NCBI RefSeq assembly: GCF_003369915.1 | Contig: NC_046673.1 | Location: forward strand, 9,346,001-9,410,000 | DNA: 64,000 bases | Direction of reading: 5' to 3' | From: Drosophila miranda | Lineage: Eukaryota; Arthropoda; Insecta; Diptera; Drosophilidae | In this document: piece by piece, positions 12,754-24,565 of the stretch | Numbering within the stretch: the first letter of the stretch is position 1 | Layout of the letters: each line of letters opens with the position of its first letter | The notes under the pieces: generated by a model | Told to the model about the DNA's origin: nothing | The model's database searches: none | Seen by the model: only the letters and a program-made list of their open reading frames with translations | Made by a program: the position numbers and the translations under genes

Positions 12754-14457
12754 CTACTTCTTCAGGAAGAGCTCGTGCAGCTCCACCTCCTTCAGGTTGT
12801 TGAGAGTGAGCCGGCGGGTGAATTTGCCCGTCCGCCAGTGCTCCTCCAGCTCCTCGAGGGTGCGTCCCCGCGTCTCAGGGACAAAGAAGCCGATGAAGCC
12901 GGCCGCCAGGAACGAGATGAACGCGTAGAAGGCAAACAGATTGGCAGTGCCCATGGCGGCCTCCATGTTCGGATAGATTTTCAGCATGATGAAGGCGAGG
13001 ATCATGCCAAAGAAGACGGCAATGCCGGAGGCACTGCCGCGCGCCCGCTGCGGGAACACCTCGGAGATCATGAAGAACGGCAGCGTCAGCATGCCCATTG
13101 TGGAGAACACGATGTGTGCAACGATGCACACAACTGGCAGCCAGTGCCAGGTGCCCACTGTATCTGGCCACCAGCCGCCGGCGGCCAGCAGCAGCATGCA
13201 GAGGCCCATGCCCGAGGCGGAGAAGATGCCGGACGGCTTGCGGCCCCACTTCTCGAAGATGGTGCTCATGAAAAAGGTCATGATGATGCGAGCAACGCCC
13301 AGCATGACGGCCACCAGCACGGGGTCGATGGAGACGCCGGCCGTCTGGGCTATCTGAACGGCATACACGATGATGACAACCACGCCGCAGGCCTGCTGAA
13401 AGCCAAAGAAGGCTGTCATCATTAGAACCGGCTTGTACACCTCCGGACGCTGTATGAGCCGGCTGAGCGATTCGCTGGCCGCCGTAGTCCGACTGTTCTC
13501 GGCCGTCGCCTTCATGTGCGCCAGCTCTTCCTCGAACTCCGGCACGTAGTCGTCCTCTTTAAGTAACAGAAATCAGTACATAATGTAGATAAAGGAATCC
13601 TAGTAAGAACTCACCTTTCTTCGGCAGGCCCCGGAAGTATCTTAGGGATTTCCTGGCTCGTTCGTCGCGTCCTTTGGTCAGCAGCCAGCTGGGGGACTCC
13701 GGCATGGGGAAGACCAGGAGAGTGGCCGCCAGCTGGTAGCAGCAGCTAATCGTCGAGATGAGCACGATATTGCTGCGTATGAAGTAACCCAGTAGGTACA
13801 TCATCAGGATGCCGCCGGCGAGGCCAATGGAGGTGCCCAATATGAGTCTTCCCCGGATCCGTGGCAGACTGATCTCGGCGGAGTACACGCCCACCGGTGA
13901 CACGAACATGCCGATCATTATGCCCCCCAGGGCACGACCCACCAGCATCTGGGCATAGATCATGTCGCGGTCGGTGTGCAGAAAGCTGGTGGCCAGCAGC
14001 AGCCAGCCAAGCAGGCCCAGCAGGTTGGTCACCAGGATGGTATACTTGCGGCCGATGCGGTCCATGAAATAGCTGACCAGCAGCCCGCCCAAGGGACAGG
14101 CCATGTTGTTGATGGAAGCTGTGGTCGGAAAACGGAGAAGAAACGGAAACGAAAAAGTAAGAGCCGCTCTTCGCCTGCATATGGCTTTAGCTACTCACCG
14201 AACCAGCTGGACTCGTCCTTGTCCAGCCAGAAGGGCTGGGTCTCGTCGTGCAGCTGGGTGAGCGTCACCGAGGGCATGCTGATGACCATGCCCGAGCCGA
14301 GTACTCCGCTGTTGCCCAGAAAGACCATCAGCTTCTGTCGCAACACGGCCCGGTGGCTCTCGCCCAGCGGCTTTCTGCAATGCTCCTTTGTTTTGGTGTG
14401 GTCCATGTCTTTGCAGATCACGGGACTGCGAAACGATGGCTCTTCTTGGTCCTTCAT
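12754..14457 (-). CDS. SLC2-family facilitative sugar transporter (Tret1-like), three exons
   Basis: Exons 14457-14199, 14118-13615 and 13556-12754 join in consistent phases (1, 1) with GTGAGT donors and AG acceptors, giving about 521 residues, normal for this family. Known of the family: 12-helix major-facilitator permeases that carry glucose, trehalose or related sugars across the plasma membrane. Seen here: DRIGRKYT after helix 2, PESPSWLL before the central loop, a FEKWGRK motif in the second half, EVFPQRARGSASG and VPETRGRTLEELEEHW near the C-terminus, and many hydrophobic segments. The usual Arg of PESPRWL is Ser here, as in various insect paralogues. The start is the first ATG of exon 1 (KDQEEPSF...), with a hydrophilic cytosolic N-terminus of about 20 residues. 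The substrate cannot be told from sequence, and the exact orthologue is not named. Confidence 0.88.
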
Positions 14458-17400
14458 GGTGGATGTGCCTGTTCCTTGGGTTCCTTGGATGAGGCGTGCC
14501 CAATTGTGTGGCGCTTTCTGCTGGAGCTCTTTGCGCGCACGCCGCCAATCAATTAATGGTTATAAACGAACCGTGGAGTCAACGTCGTCGACTGCTGCCT
14601 CACTCTGTTCTGATACTTTGGGTGTTGCTGCTGGTAGTGTTGCTGCTGCTGCTGCTGCTGCTGCTCGTGCTGGTGTTGGCTACACTTGAATTGTAACGAC
14701 AAGTGGAAACTTCCGCGCATTTCAATCATGGGCTGGCTCCAGTATCAATTTCATAAGCTTCTTTCGATGACGACTTCGGCTACACTACTCCCTGCTGTGT
14801 CTCGTGTCGGCGCCGCGTGCGTGTCTCTCTGTTTCTGTTTCTGTCTGTGTCTGTGTCTGTGTCTGTGTCTGTGGCCTGCAGCCACCAGTCAGCCACCTCT
14901 CTCGGAGGACGGGCGCTGGCGCCTTTTAAGCGCAGTGTTCTGTCGTTATGTTCTCCCCTCAGTTATCAGTTGCCGGACGAATGTCGCTCTTCGTGTTGAA
15001 CATTTGCCAGCAGCGTGCTTGCTATTGATTCCCCTATCGATTATCACCTGTCAACACTCAACACTAGCTCTCGCAATCGACACACTCACTATACCACTCA
15101 TAGACAGCGAATTTAACAAATTCAACGATTTGTTTTCACCATTCAGTCAATTTGAGCTGCTGCTTCTGCTGGTGCTGCTGTCGGTGACAGCCAATGACGA
15201 GCCTCCGCATGTACATACGCAATCGGTTTCCACTGTCTGGTGTCTGCCTACCCTTTCCCTGAGCCACAGTGTTGTTATGGCAACCAGCTCCAGCTCCTGT
15301 TCTCGGCTGTCTTCCTGCCCCGTCCCGTCCCGTCCCGTTCCGTTCTGTAGGGCCTTTGATGGTGTGTTCTGGGTAAAAACCAGCTGTAGTTCCTGCCTAC
15401 CGCTGTCTGATGTCTGACTGCTCCCTTCACCGGGGCTTTGTGTGAGGCTGTTCTTGTGGCAACTACCTCCTGCTTCTACTCCTGCTCCTGCTGCCTGCTG
15501 CTTGCTGCCTGCCCTTCGTTGCTTTGTTCTTCCTGTTCTTTTGTTCTGGCGGGTTTCATCAACCGGTTGCGCGTCCGCTTGGGTCAACGTTTGCCAAGCA
15601 ACTGAGAATGAACTGGGCTGGATGCTCTGCTTACGTTGCTTTATTTTCTCCCCTGGTCAGAATAATTTGCAAATTAATTTAGTAGCAAAAAAAATATGGC
15701 TGGCTCCACACGTCGTATACGCAATATGTCGCACAAATAGAATGCTGCGTTACGTATACGCCTCGCCCTGTCTGCGGAAGTAAAGCCCACAAGTTGTTAT
15801 CCCCATCGAACCTGTGGCACCCGCTTCCCTTTTCAATTCTCATTCTCTTTATTCATTATTCTTTACTCATTCTTTTCCCCTCTCCTACAATCGAACGACA
15901 TTGGCAACGAACTTGGGGCGACTTGGACATGGACATGGACGGGTGGCGGCAGGCTGCAGACTGCAGACTGCAGGCTGCTGTGCAATGAAAATGAAAATGA
16001 AAATTAAATCGAAGAATTAGAATATGTAACATCTATTCTTGGTCGTCATTCGCATACTCTTTGGTTGGAAAAAGTGCTGGAGGGGATTGGCGGATTGTGC
16101 ATCCATACAAAAGAAACTATACGTTATTCCCTCCCATTCGGAAATTCCATTTATAAATGGAGCTCACGTTTACTTTATTCATTGGTAGTGGAAGTACCAG
16201 TAGTAGGGAAGATCTGCTGGTATAATTAATATAGTCATGGCATGTTTTAAGGGTAGGGAGTGGACCAACACTACAATATGTAGATATATTTGCATAATTT
16301 ACATTAATCTGGGCCAAATTGGAAATAAATTATTATTTTTGTATTCTATCGGGTCAGACTGATGCAGAAATCTACGCCATTTCGGGTTAGGGTAAACAAA
16401 AATGTGTTTTATAATGATTTTTCTGTTTACGATCGGCAGCGGTGTCGCTGCAGTTGGCCAGAAGCCAAGGCTAACGGAAGAGAGTGATTAAGAGAGAGAG
16501 AGAGAGAGTAAGCGAGAGTGTGGAATGCTTATCAGAGTAGAGCCACTTCTGCTTTGCTCTACTCTACTCACATTGCGCTCTCCCCTGAGGGTGCATAAAT
16601 TATGCGCAACTCGAGATATCGGTGGCTCTGCAAGTATTCTGGTATTCCGATTCAGCAATAGCAATGGGGAGGTGTTCACGCCGCTGCCACGCGGCCTGCC
16701 TGCCCGCCTGCCCTGTTGTGGCTTTAAGTGTACGAGTGGATGGGATTGCCAATTGTGTTGGTTTAATGAATAAAATACGAGCCACATTTATTGTGGCTCT
16801 TAGCGCCACAGCAACTTAATCGCGGCAATGATAATAATAATCATAATGAGGCAGGTAGAACATTGCTTTAAACCAAATATTTACTCTCTGATTGTGCCAG
16901 CTAATTTGGCGAAAATAAAATATTTATCGCCCAATATTTGAGCAGCGCTACCAATTTGAAATTGTCAGGCATGAAATTAGGCAAGGCAACAACAAGTAAC
17001 CCCCTGAACAAAATGGGATTGCCGAACCAGAAACTGAAGCCGAGTGAAACGATAAGTTATTTATGGCCAGCGACAAGGGTTCCAGAAAGTAATTTAATTT
17101 TGTTTTCATGTTTTGTGTGTTCGCTCGAGCTGAGTTATGGGAAGATTCAGGTTTCCCCCAACGTCTCTGACGACAAATACTACTACCCTTGCCTTGCTCT
17201 CTCCCTATCACTACCCATCAATCTTCTTGGAACTGCACTGTCAGCTAACTATTTTAAATACAATACGCAAACGAGGAATAATAGATACCCTGGCAGATCA
17301 CTCATTACAAAGGAAGCCATAGTGTATAGAGGACTGATTTCAATAGGTACCATTTAAGTAAAATAATTTTACTGTTTGTTGTTAGAATCAAAATATAGTA

Positions 17401-17951
17401 AACTGTGTGCTAAAAATTGTATTGGGACTAAAAGATAGTCGTGCGAATAGTTTGCATTGATCGTACAACCCTCTGCGAGGGTATAAAGCCGAAATTTCAG
17501 CAAACTCTCACGCGTTAATGGCCCTCCCAGACAGCTGATAAAAAGCGAAACGTGAGACTGTCTACCCCAAAAAATAACAAAAAACCCATAACTGGTTATC
17601 TCAAGTGCCTGGGGCTGCGTCAGATCGGCTGAGAAGCGGAGATGAGATGAACGCCTGGCAACAAGACAGCTTTTTGTCAGTTAATTGTGGCCTAGAATCA
17701 GCATCTGGTAAATGGTAATTGCTGAAGAAAAACACGTTACGTTTGAAATTATGAAACTACATCTGTTTGTGGTATTTTTGGCATGCATTTCGTATTTTGT
17801 ATAAGCCTAAAAATGCCCCAGAAATACTGCCAGCTTTTCAGAGTTCAAAAGTGGGAAATCGATTCTTTTCCTTAAATTTAACCCATTGAGGGTATGAAAT
17901 AAACACAATAAAAAATAGTTGATTCAAAACAGAGTTAAATGTTTTCAAAAA
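14458..17951. other. Intergenic region upstream of the sugar transporter
   Basis: No coding exon is recognised. It holds simple repeats: a CTG run (opa) at about 14636-14668, a TCTGTG hexamer array at about 14824-14873, CTG/CTC-rich stretches to about 15550, and a GA run at about 16490-16508. The segment CCCTCTGCGAGGGTATAAAG at about 17469-17488 resembles the termini of dispersed Drosophila repeats, or it may be a TATA-type promoter. The first part probably contains the transporter's promoter and 5' UTR. Confidence 0.5.
14824..14873. repeat. TCTGTG hexanucleotide microsatellite
   Basis: Tandem TCTGTT/TCTGTG units are visible directly. It is one of several hexamer arrays in the window. Confidence 0.8.
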
Positions 17952-19285
17952 GATTATTTTGGTATTCTCATCCTACACCTCAGCACTTTTTTTCTCCATA
18001 CACTATGAACTATGATCTGGTCGGCCCTTAAAGGGGGAGCAAAAATAAATCCTTAAGGCAAATACTTTAAACTTATTTTATCATTAGATCAACCATATTA
18101 ATAATAGTGTAAATGAACTAGAATGTAATCTAAGAACATCCAATGTTTGAGAAAAATACATCGATGTCTGCAGTGTACACCCAAAGTAGCTCTAGTGTGG
18201 AACGAAAAAATGAGTCATAATTTTGAATGGGCTATACAATGGGGTACGGACAACGAGCAAAAACAGGAAAGCAAATTGCAAGATTCGTACGAGCCTCACC
18301 TCGCCTTTAAGGCATAAATCCGATTTTGCCTTCAGGGTATATTAGGCGTATGTATATTAGGATTGAGCAACATTTTGAATACTCTGGAGAAATGGATGTT
18401 CTAGAATTGAGGAAATGTTTGTCATCTAATGGACCAATAAAGCCCAAAACTAGTCAGGCTCTGTTTTAACGGTTTTTTAACGATATTTTGAAGGTAGTGG
18501 TCTTACAAAAACCAAGAATGGGTATCAGAATCGAGATATATTTACAAGACCCTAACCATATGCATGAATATAACATATCAATTTGAGATATTTTCTTTGT
18601 TAATTACGTTTTAAAACAGTTTCTTCATATTATATTAACGAAATAGGGTATACCTGTGCAGAAACTCCGGTTGAAGTGACATTTCATAATCACTTAAGGC
18701 GCATTCCATACTCACTTACGTTGCCACTGTTTTTTGTTGACCTTTTTTTGTTTGAACCTTGCTGCAGTCAAAATACAATAAATGGGAGTACTTAAAAATA
18801 GCCAATCTTATAGAAAATGTATTAATCAATGGCCTAAAATTAATTGTTCAAAACTAAATTTTTTATTTAGCCAGAATTATTCAACGGAATCTCTAAATTG
18901 AGCAATATGAACGACTAGCCTCTTTCGTTTTGTTTGTTTTGACCTATTTTGCTAAAACCATTTTGTACGCAAAATCCAATTAAAACAAGTATTTAGAATA
19001 AGCCAGTTAAGTTGATAATTGATTCATTAATCTGTTAAAATTATGTGGGCATGGCTAAATGTTCTATATAGGTATTAATATTCGACGGAATATCAAAATT
19101 GAGGAATATGTATAATGGAGCTTGAGCTCGTCAGTATATTTACGGTATATTTTTAAATGAGACGGTATGTTTTGGTATATTTCTGAGGGTTTTAACGATA
19201 AATCCGCGGTCTCACTGGTCCGTGCCCCCTTTTTTCTCCCTTCGAGTGTCAAAAAAGTTTTTTTGTTTAATTTTCGATCTGCAAA

Positions 19286-19915
19286 ATGGTGTTCTACTTT
19301 AAAAGCAACATTGTCCAGCCGCCGGCCATTTTGTACATGGGCCGCGACAAGCACGAAAACGAGGAACTCATCCGCTGGGGCTGGCCGGAAGATGTATGGT
19401 TCCATGTAAACAATCTCTCGTCGGCGCACGTTTACCTGCGCCTGAAGCCGGGTCAGACCATTGATGACATACCCAGCGATGTGCTGGTTGACGCGGCCCA
19501 GCTGTGCAAGGCCAACAGCATTCAGGGCAACAAGGTGAACAATCTGGAGGTTGTCTACACCATGTGGGAGAACCTGAAGAAGACCCCCGACATGGAGCCG
19601 GGACAAGTGGCCTATCACAATGAGGGGGCTGTTCGCAAGATTCGCCTAGAGAAGCGGGTCAATGAGATTGTGAATCGCCTTAACCGTACCAAGACGGAGG
19701 AGGAGCATCCCGACTTTCGTGGCCAGCGCGAGGCGCGTGATGTGGCTGCACGCAACGACCAGAAGAAGATGCTTCGCGCTAAGCGCGAACAGGAGAAGGA
19801 AGCGGCCAAGCAGCGTGAACTGGAGGCAGAGTTTCGCAGCTATGCCTCGCTCCAGAAGTCCGAAAATATGCGCACAAACTACGATGCAGGCAACGAGTCG
19901 GACGACTTTATGTAG
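19286..19915 (+). CDS. CCDC25-like protein with NFACT-R/DUF814 domain, copy A
   Basis: An intronless 209-residue frame, close to the length of animal CCDC25 (about 208). It starts at the ATG in CTGCAAAATGG and begins MVFYFKSN. Residues 1 to about 115 form the NFACT-R (DUF814) fold, with the conserved core YMGRDKHENEELIRWGWPED, VWFHVNNLSSAHVYLR and the stretch around VDAAQLCKANSIQGNK. Residues from about 140 are a charged coiled coil rich in Lys, Arg and Glu, ending in an acidic tail, NESDDFM. Known of the family: the domain is shared with the ribosome quality-control factor NEMF/Rqc2, and mammalian CCDC25 has been described as a membrane sensor of extracellular DNA; the fly role is not known to me. 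The protein is identical to that of copy B, so both copies look functional. Confidence 0.9.
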   Translation: MVFYFKSNIVQPPAILYMGRDKHENEELIRWGWPEDVWFHVNNLSSAHVYLRLKPGQTIDDIPSDVLVDAAQLCKANSIQGNKVNNLEVVYTMWENLKKTPDMEPGQVAYHNEGAVRKIRLEKRVNEIVNRLNRTKTEEEHPDFRGQREARDVAARNDQKKMLRAKREQEKEAAKQRELEAEFRSYASLQKSENMRTNYDAGNESDDFM

Positions 19916-19981
19916 TATCAATTGCATTTACCTCTAAGCTATGATTATCATTATATGGTATTCATAATACATTTTTTTGTT

Positions 19982-19987
19982 AATAAA
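19982..19987 (+). terminator. Poly(A) signal of CCDC25-like copy A
   Basis: AATAAA lies 67 bases past the stop codon. The same signal is found in copy B at 24038-24043. Confidence 0.6.
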
Positions 19988-20481
19988 TTATATAATATAA
20001 AAACCTTTGTAAATAGCTGAATTGCATTCAATTCCATGAATTATCATTTTAAAGTAAAAAAAACCCGGGAGAACAGCTGAAACGCTAGTTTTTTCGCCTG
20101 TCTGGCAGCTCTAGGCTGTTGTTACGTATGATTTTCTGCTTGTCTGGCAGCACATCTGGTTGATCTGGCACCGCTGTGCAAAATTTAAAATTAATGCTAG
20201 AGTTTATTAACTTATCCGGCTTATTAGCCGGAATCCTTTGAAAAGGATTTACCAAGCTGGTAAGTGCTCCCCGGCTTATGGGGGGTGGAAAATGCAACAT
20301 GCAACAATCTTAATGAATACTTTCAGTTGGACTGTCTTTGACAGTTGGTTGAATATTTGAACAATCATTTAAAAAGAGGCACGGCTATGACCGCCGAAAA
20401 TTCGAGTTATTTTGTGATTAGAGGCTTGAATAAAAAAAAACCTTAGCATTTGATATCAAAGTTCCGAAATCGGGCGTCTCT

Positions 20482-20877
20482 TTAATGCTGTACCTCGGCA
20501 TACAGGCGTTTAATCCAGATCTCTGGATCCTCGCTGGGCAGACGCATCTCTCTGAAATAAAAGGCATTGCTTCTTTCCCTGTGATCGTCAATAGCGAAAA
20601 ATAGCTACCCCTGGCCCCCGGGCCATGCTAAAACACGAACGTCTTAACACCCAAGGATCCCTCAGGTATCCACTCACTGATACGAGGGATACGGGTGCCA
20701 GCCAGCACCCTGCATCAGATAACATAGGGCTTGGGGCATGCGGCATAGGGCGGATATTGTGGATCTTGTGCATGTCAACCACATTTTCCATGATGCGCCC
20801 AAAGCAAAGAGGCGCAAACTGTCAACGTCTCGGCCGACATTCGGGATTTTCAGCCAGATATAAACGGGATTCCACAC
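20482..20877 (-). CDS. Candidate small two-exon gene, copy A (unidentified)
   Basis: On the - strand an open frame (20877-20678) ends in a donor, CA|GTGAGTGG. A 126-base intron closes with TTTTATTTCAG at 20552, and a last exon (20551-20482) continues in matching phase to TAA. The joined C-terminus reads HPYPSYQ then EMRLPSEDPEIWIKRLYAEVQH. An acceptor-like CTCTTGGAG with a CTAAT branch-like sequence precedes 20877, so a 5' exon is still missing. The phase match supports coding, but no homologue is recognised. An overlapping + strand frame also exists: ATG at about 20387, broken in copy A by a one-base difference in an A run. Either could be the real gene, or neither. Compared with copy B, this copy lacks 5 codons near 20,813. 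Confidence 0.35.
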
Positions 20878-20918
20878 CTCCAAGAGAGCCTATGCACTCT
20901 TTACATTAGATGAGATTT

Positions 20919-20938
20919 AATAAAAAAAAGGGTTTATT
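20919..20938. terminator. Facing poly(A) signals, + strand and - strand
   Basis: AATAAA on the + strand (20919-20924) and AATAAA on the - strand (TTTATT at 20933-20938) lie 8 bases apart. The - strand signal fits the end of the forkhead 3' UTR, about 660 bases past its stop. The + strand one would serve a transcript coming from the left. The same pair occurs in copy B at 30789-30808. Confidence 0.4.
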
Positions 20939-21595
20939 TTGCAATAATGAATAAAACCAGTTAGGTGCAGTTACTACTACAGACATGGGTAGACTTGGGT
21001 AGACATGGGTAGGGGTAAAGAGTATCCGTAAGTACATACAAGGATTAGGTTTACTCGATATGCTCTAGGCCTAGATTAGTTAGGTTGGTATGGTTTATTC
21101 GACTAATTGTAGAAACACTTAACTAAATTCGGGGAGGAGCTATCGGGGGATATACCCGTACACACAATATATCCTTAACGCTAGTAAGCTACTTAGCTCC
21201 TATGTATTCAACTAAAATATAGACAAAAAATGGGCACAAATTACATGATAGGTATTTGCATTGGTACACTCAAGACTAGACTATACAAATGGGAGGGGGC
21301 GGGGGGCGCTTATGATGGGAAGTCCTTAGGTGGTTACTTGTGAGTGTTTTCGTGTGCTGAATGTGTGACTAGTATTCGTTGAGACTTGGCTTATGAGTAG
21401 GATCTGCTACAGTTACGATTGTTGTCTGGCATGGAGCGAGCACTGGGTTGGGGGCCCATCTCAATTGCTTGGCTGAGCTGGAGCCGGAGCTGAAGCGACG
21501 GGAACGGAAACGGGAGTGGGAATGGAAACGGGTACTGGAACCGAACCCGAACCCGATCCCAAAGCCGAACCCGATTCCGACTGTTGTCTACGCGG

Positions 21596-22008
21596 TCAAG
21601 CGACAATATCGCTACCGGGATTGTAGCCAAAGTAGTTGAGATTGAACTCATCGCTGAAAAGCACCTCCTCCTCGGAGGGTTCCACCTGGTGCGACATCTG
21701 AATGCCCAGCTCCATGGGATCGATCTCGGTGATATAGTACTGCGAGTGCGAGTGGGTCAGGCTGTTGATATTGCCGCTGTTCATGTGTATCCCGCTGCCC
21801 ACGCCATGCTGCTGCTGCCTCAGACCGCTCTCCGTGACAACGACGTCCTTGTGTACGGGATTGAGATAGTCTTCTGGTTGGGAGCAAACAGGAGCAGGCA
21901 CAGGAAGAGAAGGAGAAGCAAACCATGTTAGGTTACGCATTGCTGGCCAACCTGTCAAGTTACACTCACCATTGTCCAGCAGCACGTCGTGATAGGTGCT
22001 GATAATGG
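21596..22008 (-). pseudogene. Truncated 3' end of the forkhead gene (copy A)
   Basis: The final coding exon (21873-21596) and the last 39 bases of the preceding exon (22008-21970) are present, with the same 96-base in-frame intron as in the complete gene at 31466-42214. The sequence stops at the duplication junction inside the exon, so the forkhead domain, the polyQ tract and all upstream exons are missing. It differs from copy B in only a few bases (for example at about 21,859 and 21,935, the latter in the intron). It would need a new promoter to be expressed, and the CCDC25-like gene of copy B begins on its other side in the opposite direction. Confidence 0.9.
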
Positions 22009-23341
22009 ATTATTTTGGTATTCTCATCCTACACCTCAGCACTTTTTTTCTCCATACACTATGAACTATGATCTGGTCGGCCCTTAAAGGGGGAGCAAAA
22101 ATAAATCCTTAAGGCAAATACTTTAAACTTATTTTATCATTAGATCAACCATATTAATAATAGTGTAAATTAACTAGAATGTAATCTAAGAACATCCAAT
22201 GTTTGAGAAAAATACATCGATGTCTGCAGTGTACACCCAAAGTAGCTCTAGTGTGGAACGAAAAAATGAGTCATAATTTTGAATGGGCTATACAATGGGG
22301 TACGGACAACGAGCAAAAACAGGAAAGCAAATTGCAAGATTCGTACGAGCCTCACCTCGCCTTTAAGGCATAAATCCGATTTTGCCTTCAGGGTATATTA
22401 GGCGTATGTATATTAGGATTGAGCAACATTTTGAATACTCTGGAGAAATGGATGTTCTAGAATTGAGGAAATGTTTGTCATCTAATGGACCAATAAAGCC
22501 CAAAACTAGTCAGGCTCTGTTTTAACGGTTTTTTAACGATATTTTGAAGGTAGTGGTCTTACAAAAACCAAGAATGGGTATCAGAATCGAGATATATTTA
22601 CAAGACCCTAACCATATGCATGAATATAACATATCAATTTGAGATATTTTCTTTGTTAATTACGTTTTAAAACAGTTTCTTCATATTATATTAACGAAAT
22701 AGGGTATACCTGTGCAGAAACTCCGGTTGAAGTGACATTTCATAATCACTTAAGGCGCATTCCATACTCACTTACGTTGCCACTGTTTTTTGTTGACCTT
22801 TTTTTGTTTGAACCTTGCTGCAGTCAAAATACAATAAATGGGAGTACTTAAAAATAGCCAATCTTATAGAAAATGTATTAATCAATGGCCTAAAATTAAT
22901 TGTTCAAAACTAAATTTTTTATTTAGCCAGAATTATTCAACGGAATCTCTAAATTGAGCAATATGAACGACTAGCCTCTTTCGTTTTGTTTGTTTTGACC
23001 TATTTTGCTAAAACCATTTTGTACGCAAAATCCAATTAAAACAAGTATTTAGAATAAGCCAGTTAAGTTGATAATTGATTCATTAATCTGTTAAAATTAT
23101 GTGGGCATGGCTAAATGTTCTATATAGGTATTAATATTCGACGGAATATCAAAATTGAGGAATATGTATAATGGAGCTTGAGCTCGTCAGTATATTTACG
23201 GTATATTTTTAAATGAGACGGTATGTTTTGGTATATTTCTGAGGGTTTTAACGATAAATCCGCGGTCTCACTGGTCCGTGCCCCCTTTTTTCTCCCTTCG
23301 AGTGTCAAAAAAGTTTTTTTGTTTAATTTTCGATCTGCAAA

Positions 23342-23971
23342 ATGGTGTTCTACTTTAAAAGCAACATTGTCCAGCCGCCGGCCATTTTGTACATGGGCCG
23401 CGACAAGCACGAAAACGAGGAACTCATCCGCTGGGGCTGGCCGGAAGATGTATGGTTCCATGTAAACAATCTCTCGTCGGCGCACGTTTACCTGCGCCTG
23501 AAGCCGGGTCAGACCATTGATGACATACCCAGCGATGTGCTGGTTGACGCGGCCCAGCTGTGCAAGGCCAACAGCATTCAGGGCAACAAGGTGAACAATC
23601 TGGAGGTTGTCTACACCATGTGGGAGAACCTGAAGAAGACCCCCGACATGGAGCCGGGACAAGTGGCCTATCACAATGAGGGGGCTGTTCGCAAGATTCG
23701 CCTAGAGAAGCGGGTCAATGAGATTGTGAATCGCCTTAACCGTACCAAGACGGAGGAGGAGCATCCCGACTTTCGTGGCCAGCGCGAGGCGCGTGATGTG
23801 GCTGCACGCAACGACCAGAAGAAGATGCTTCGCGCTAAGCGCGAACAGGAGAAGGAAGCGGCCAAGCAGCGTGAACTGGAGGCAGAGTTTCGCAGCTATG
23901 CCTCGCTCCAGAAGTCCGAAAATATGCGCACAAACTACGATGCAGGCAACGAGTCGGACGACTTTATGTAG
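23342..23971 (+). CDS. CCDC25-like protein with NFACT-R/DUF814 domain, copy B
   Basis: A 209-residue frame with the same protein sequence as copy A at 19286-19915 and the same upstream start context, so the NFACT-R core (GRDKHENEELIRWGWPED) and the charged coiled-coil tail are intact. The flanking non-coding sequence is duplicated as well, so this copy carries its own promoter and poly(A) signal. The identical upstream sequence means the two genes should be regulated alike, unless the transposon about 600 bases downstream alters this copy. Identity this complete suggests a very recent duplication, gene conversion, or an assembly that retained two haplotypes. Confidence 0.9.
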   Translation: MVFYFKSNIVQPPAILYMGRDKHENEELIRWGWPEDVWFHVNNLSSAHVYLRLKPGQTIDDIPSDVLVDAAQLCKANSIQGNKVNNLEVVYTMWENLKKTPDMEPGQVAYHNEGAVRKIRLEKRVNEIVNRLNRTKTEEEHPDFRGQREARDVAARNDQKKMLRAKREQEKEAAKQRELEAEFRSYASLQKSENMRTNYDAGNESDDFM

Positions 23972-24561
23972 TATCAATTGCATTTACCTCTAAGCTATGA
24001 TTATCATTATATGGTATTCATAATACATTTTTTTGTTAATAAATTATATAATATAAAAACCTTTGTAAATAGCTGAATTGCATTCAATTCCATGAATTAT
24101 CATTTTAAAGTAAAAAAAACCCGGGAGAACAGCTGAAACGCTAGTTTTTTCGCCTGTCTGGCAGCTCTAGGCTGTTGTTACGTATGATTTTCTGCTTGTC
24201 TGGCAGCACATCTGGTTGATCTGGCACCGCTGTGCAAAATTTAAAATTAATGCTAGAGTTTATTAACTTATCCGGCTTATTAGCCGGAATCCTTTGAAAA
24301 GGATTTACCAAGCTGGTAAGTGCTCCCCGGCTTATGGGGGGTGGAAAATGCAACATGCAACAATCTTAATGAATACTTTCAGTTGGACTGTCTTTGACAG
24401 TTGGTTGAATATTTGAACAATCATTTAAAAAGAAGGCACGGCTATGACCGCCGAAAATTCGAGTTATTTTGTGATTAGAGGCTTGAATAAAAAAAAAACC
24501 TTAGCATTTGATATCAAAGTTCCGAAATCGGGTTTCTCTTTAATGCTGTACCTCGGCATAC

Positions 24562-24565
24562 AGGC
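24562..24565. repeat. Target-site duplicate AGGC, left side of the LTR element
   Basis: AGGC occurs at 24562-24565 and again at 30359-30362 on either side of the element. The uninterrupted copy A has a single AGGC at 20503-20506. Four bases is the usual target duplication of Ty3/gypsy elements. Confidence 0.9.

Larger units (their letters stand above)
17952..22008. repeat. Tandem duplication 1, copy A (4,056 bp)
   Basis: This segment is repeated almost exactly from 22009 onward: offset 4,056 before the transposon, 9,855 to 9,870 after it. It contains a CCDC25-like gene and the 3' end of the forkhead gene. I see only about eight differences over 4 kb: single substitutions, one-base indels in A runs and a 15-bp indel near 20,813. 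The right end breaks off inside a forkhead-gene exon at 22008 and joins directly to the sequence that starts copy A, with a 2-base (GA) overlap. This is a head-to-tail tandem duplication. Confidence 0.95.

Noticed and set aside
12775-13425. 216-codon + strand frame rich in His, Asp and Gly
   Set aside because: Antisense shadow of the transporter's third exon.
19064-19618. 184-codon frame opposite the CCDC25-like gene (also 23120-23674)
   Set aside because: Antisense shadow of a strongly conserved gene, and identical in both copies, so there is no independent support.
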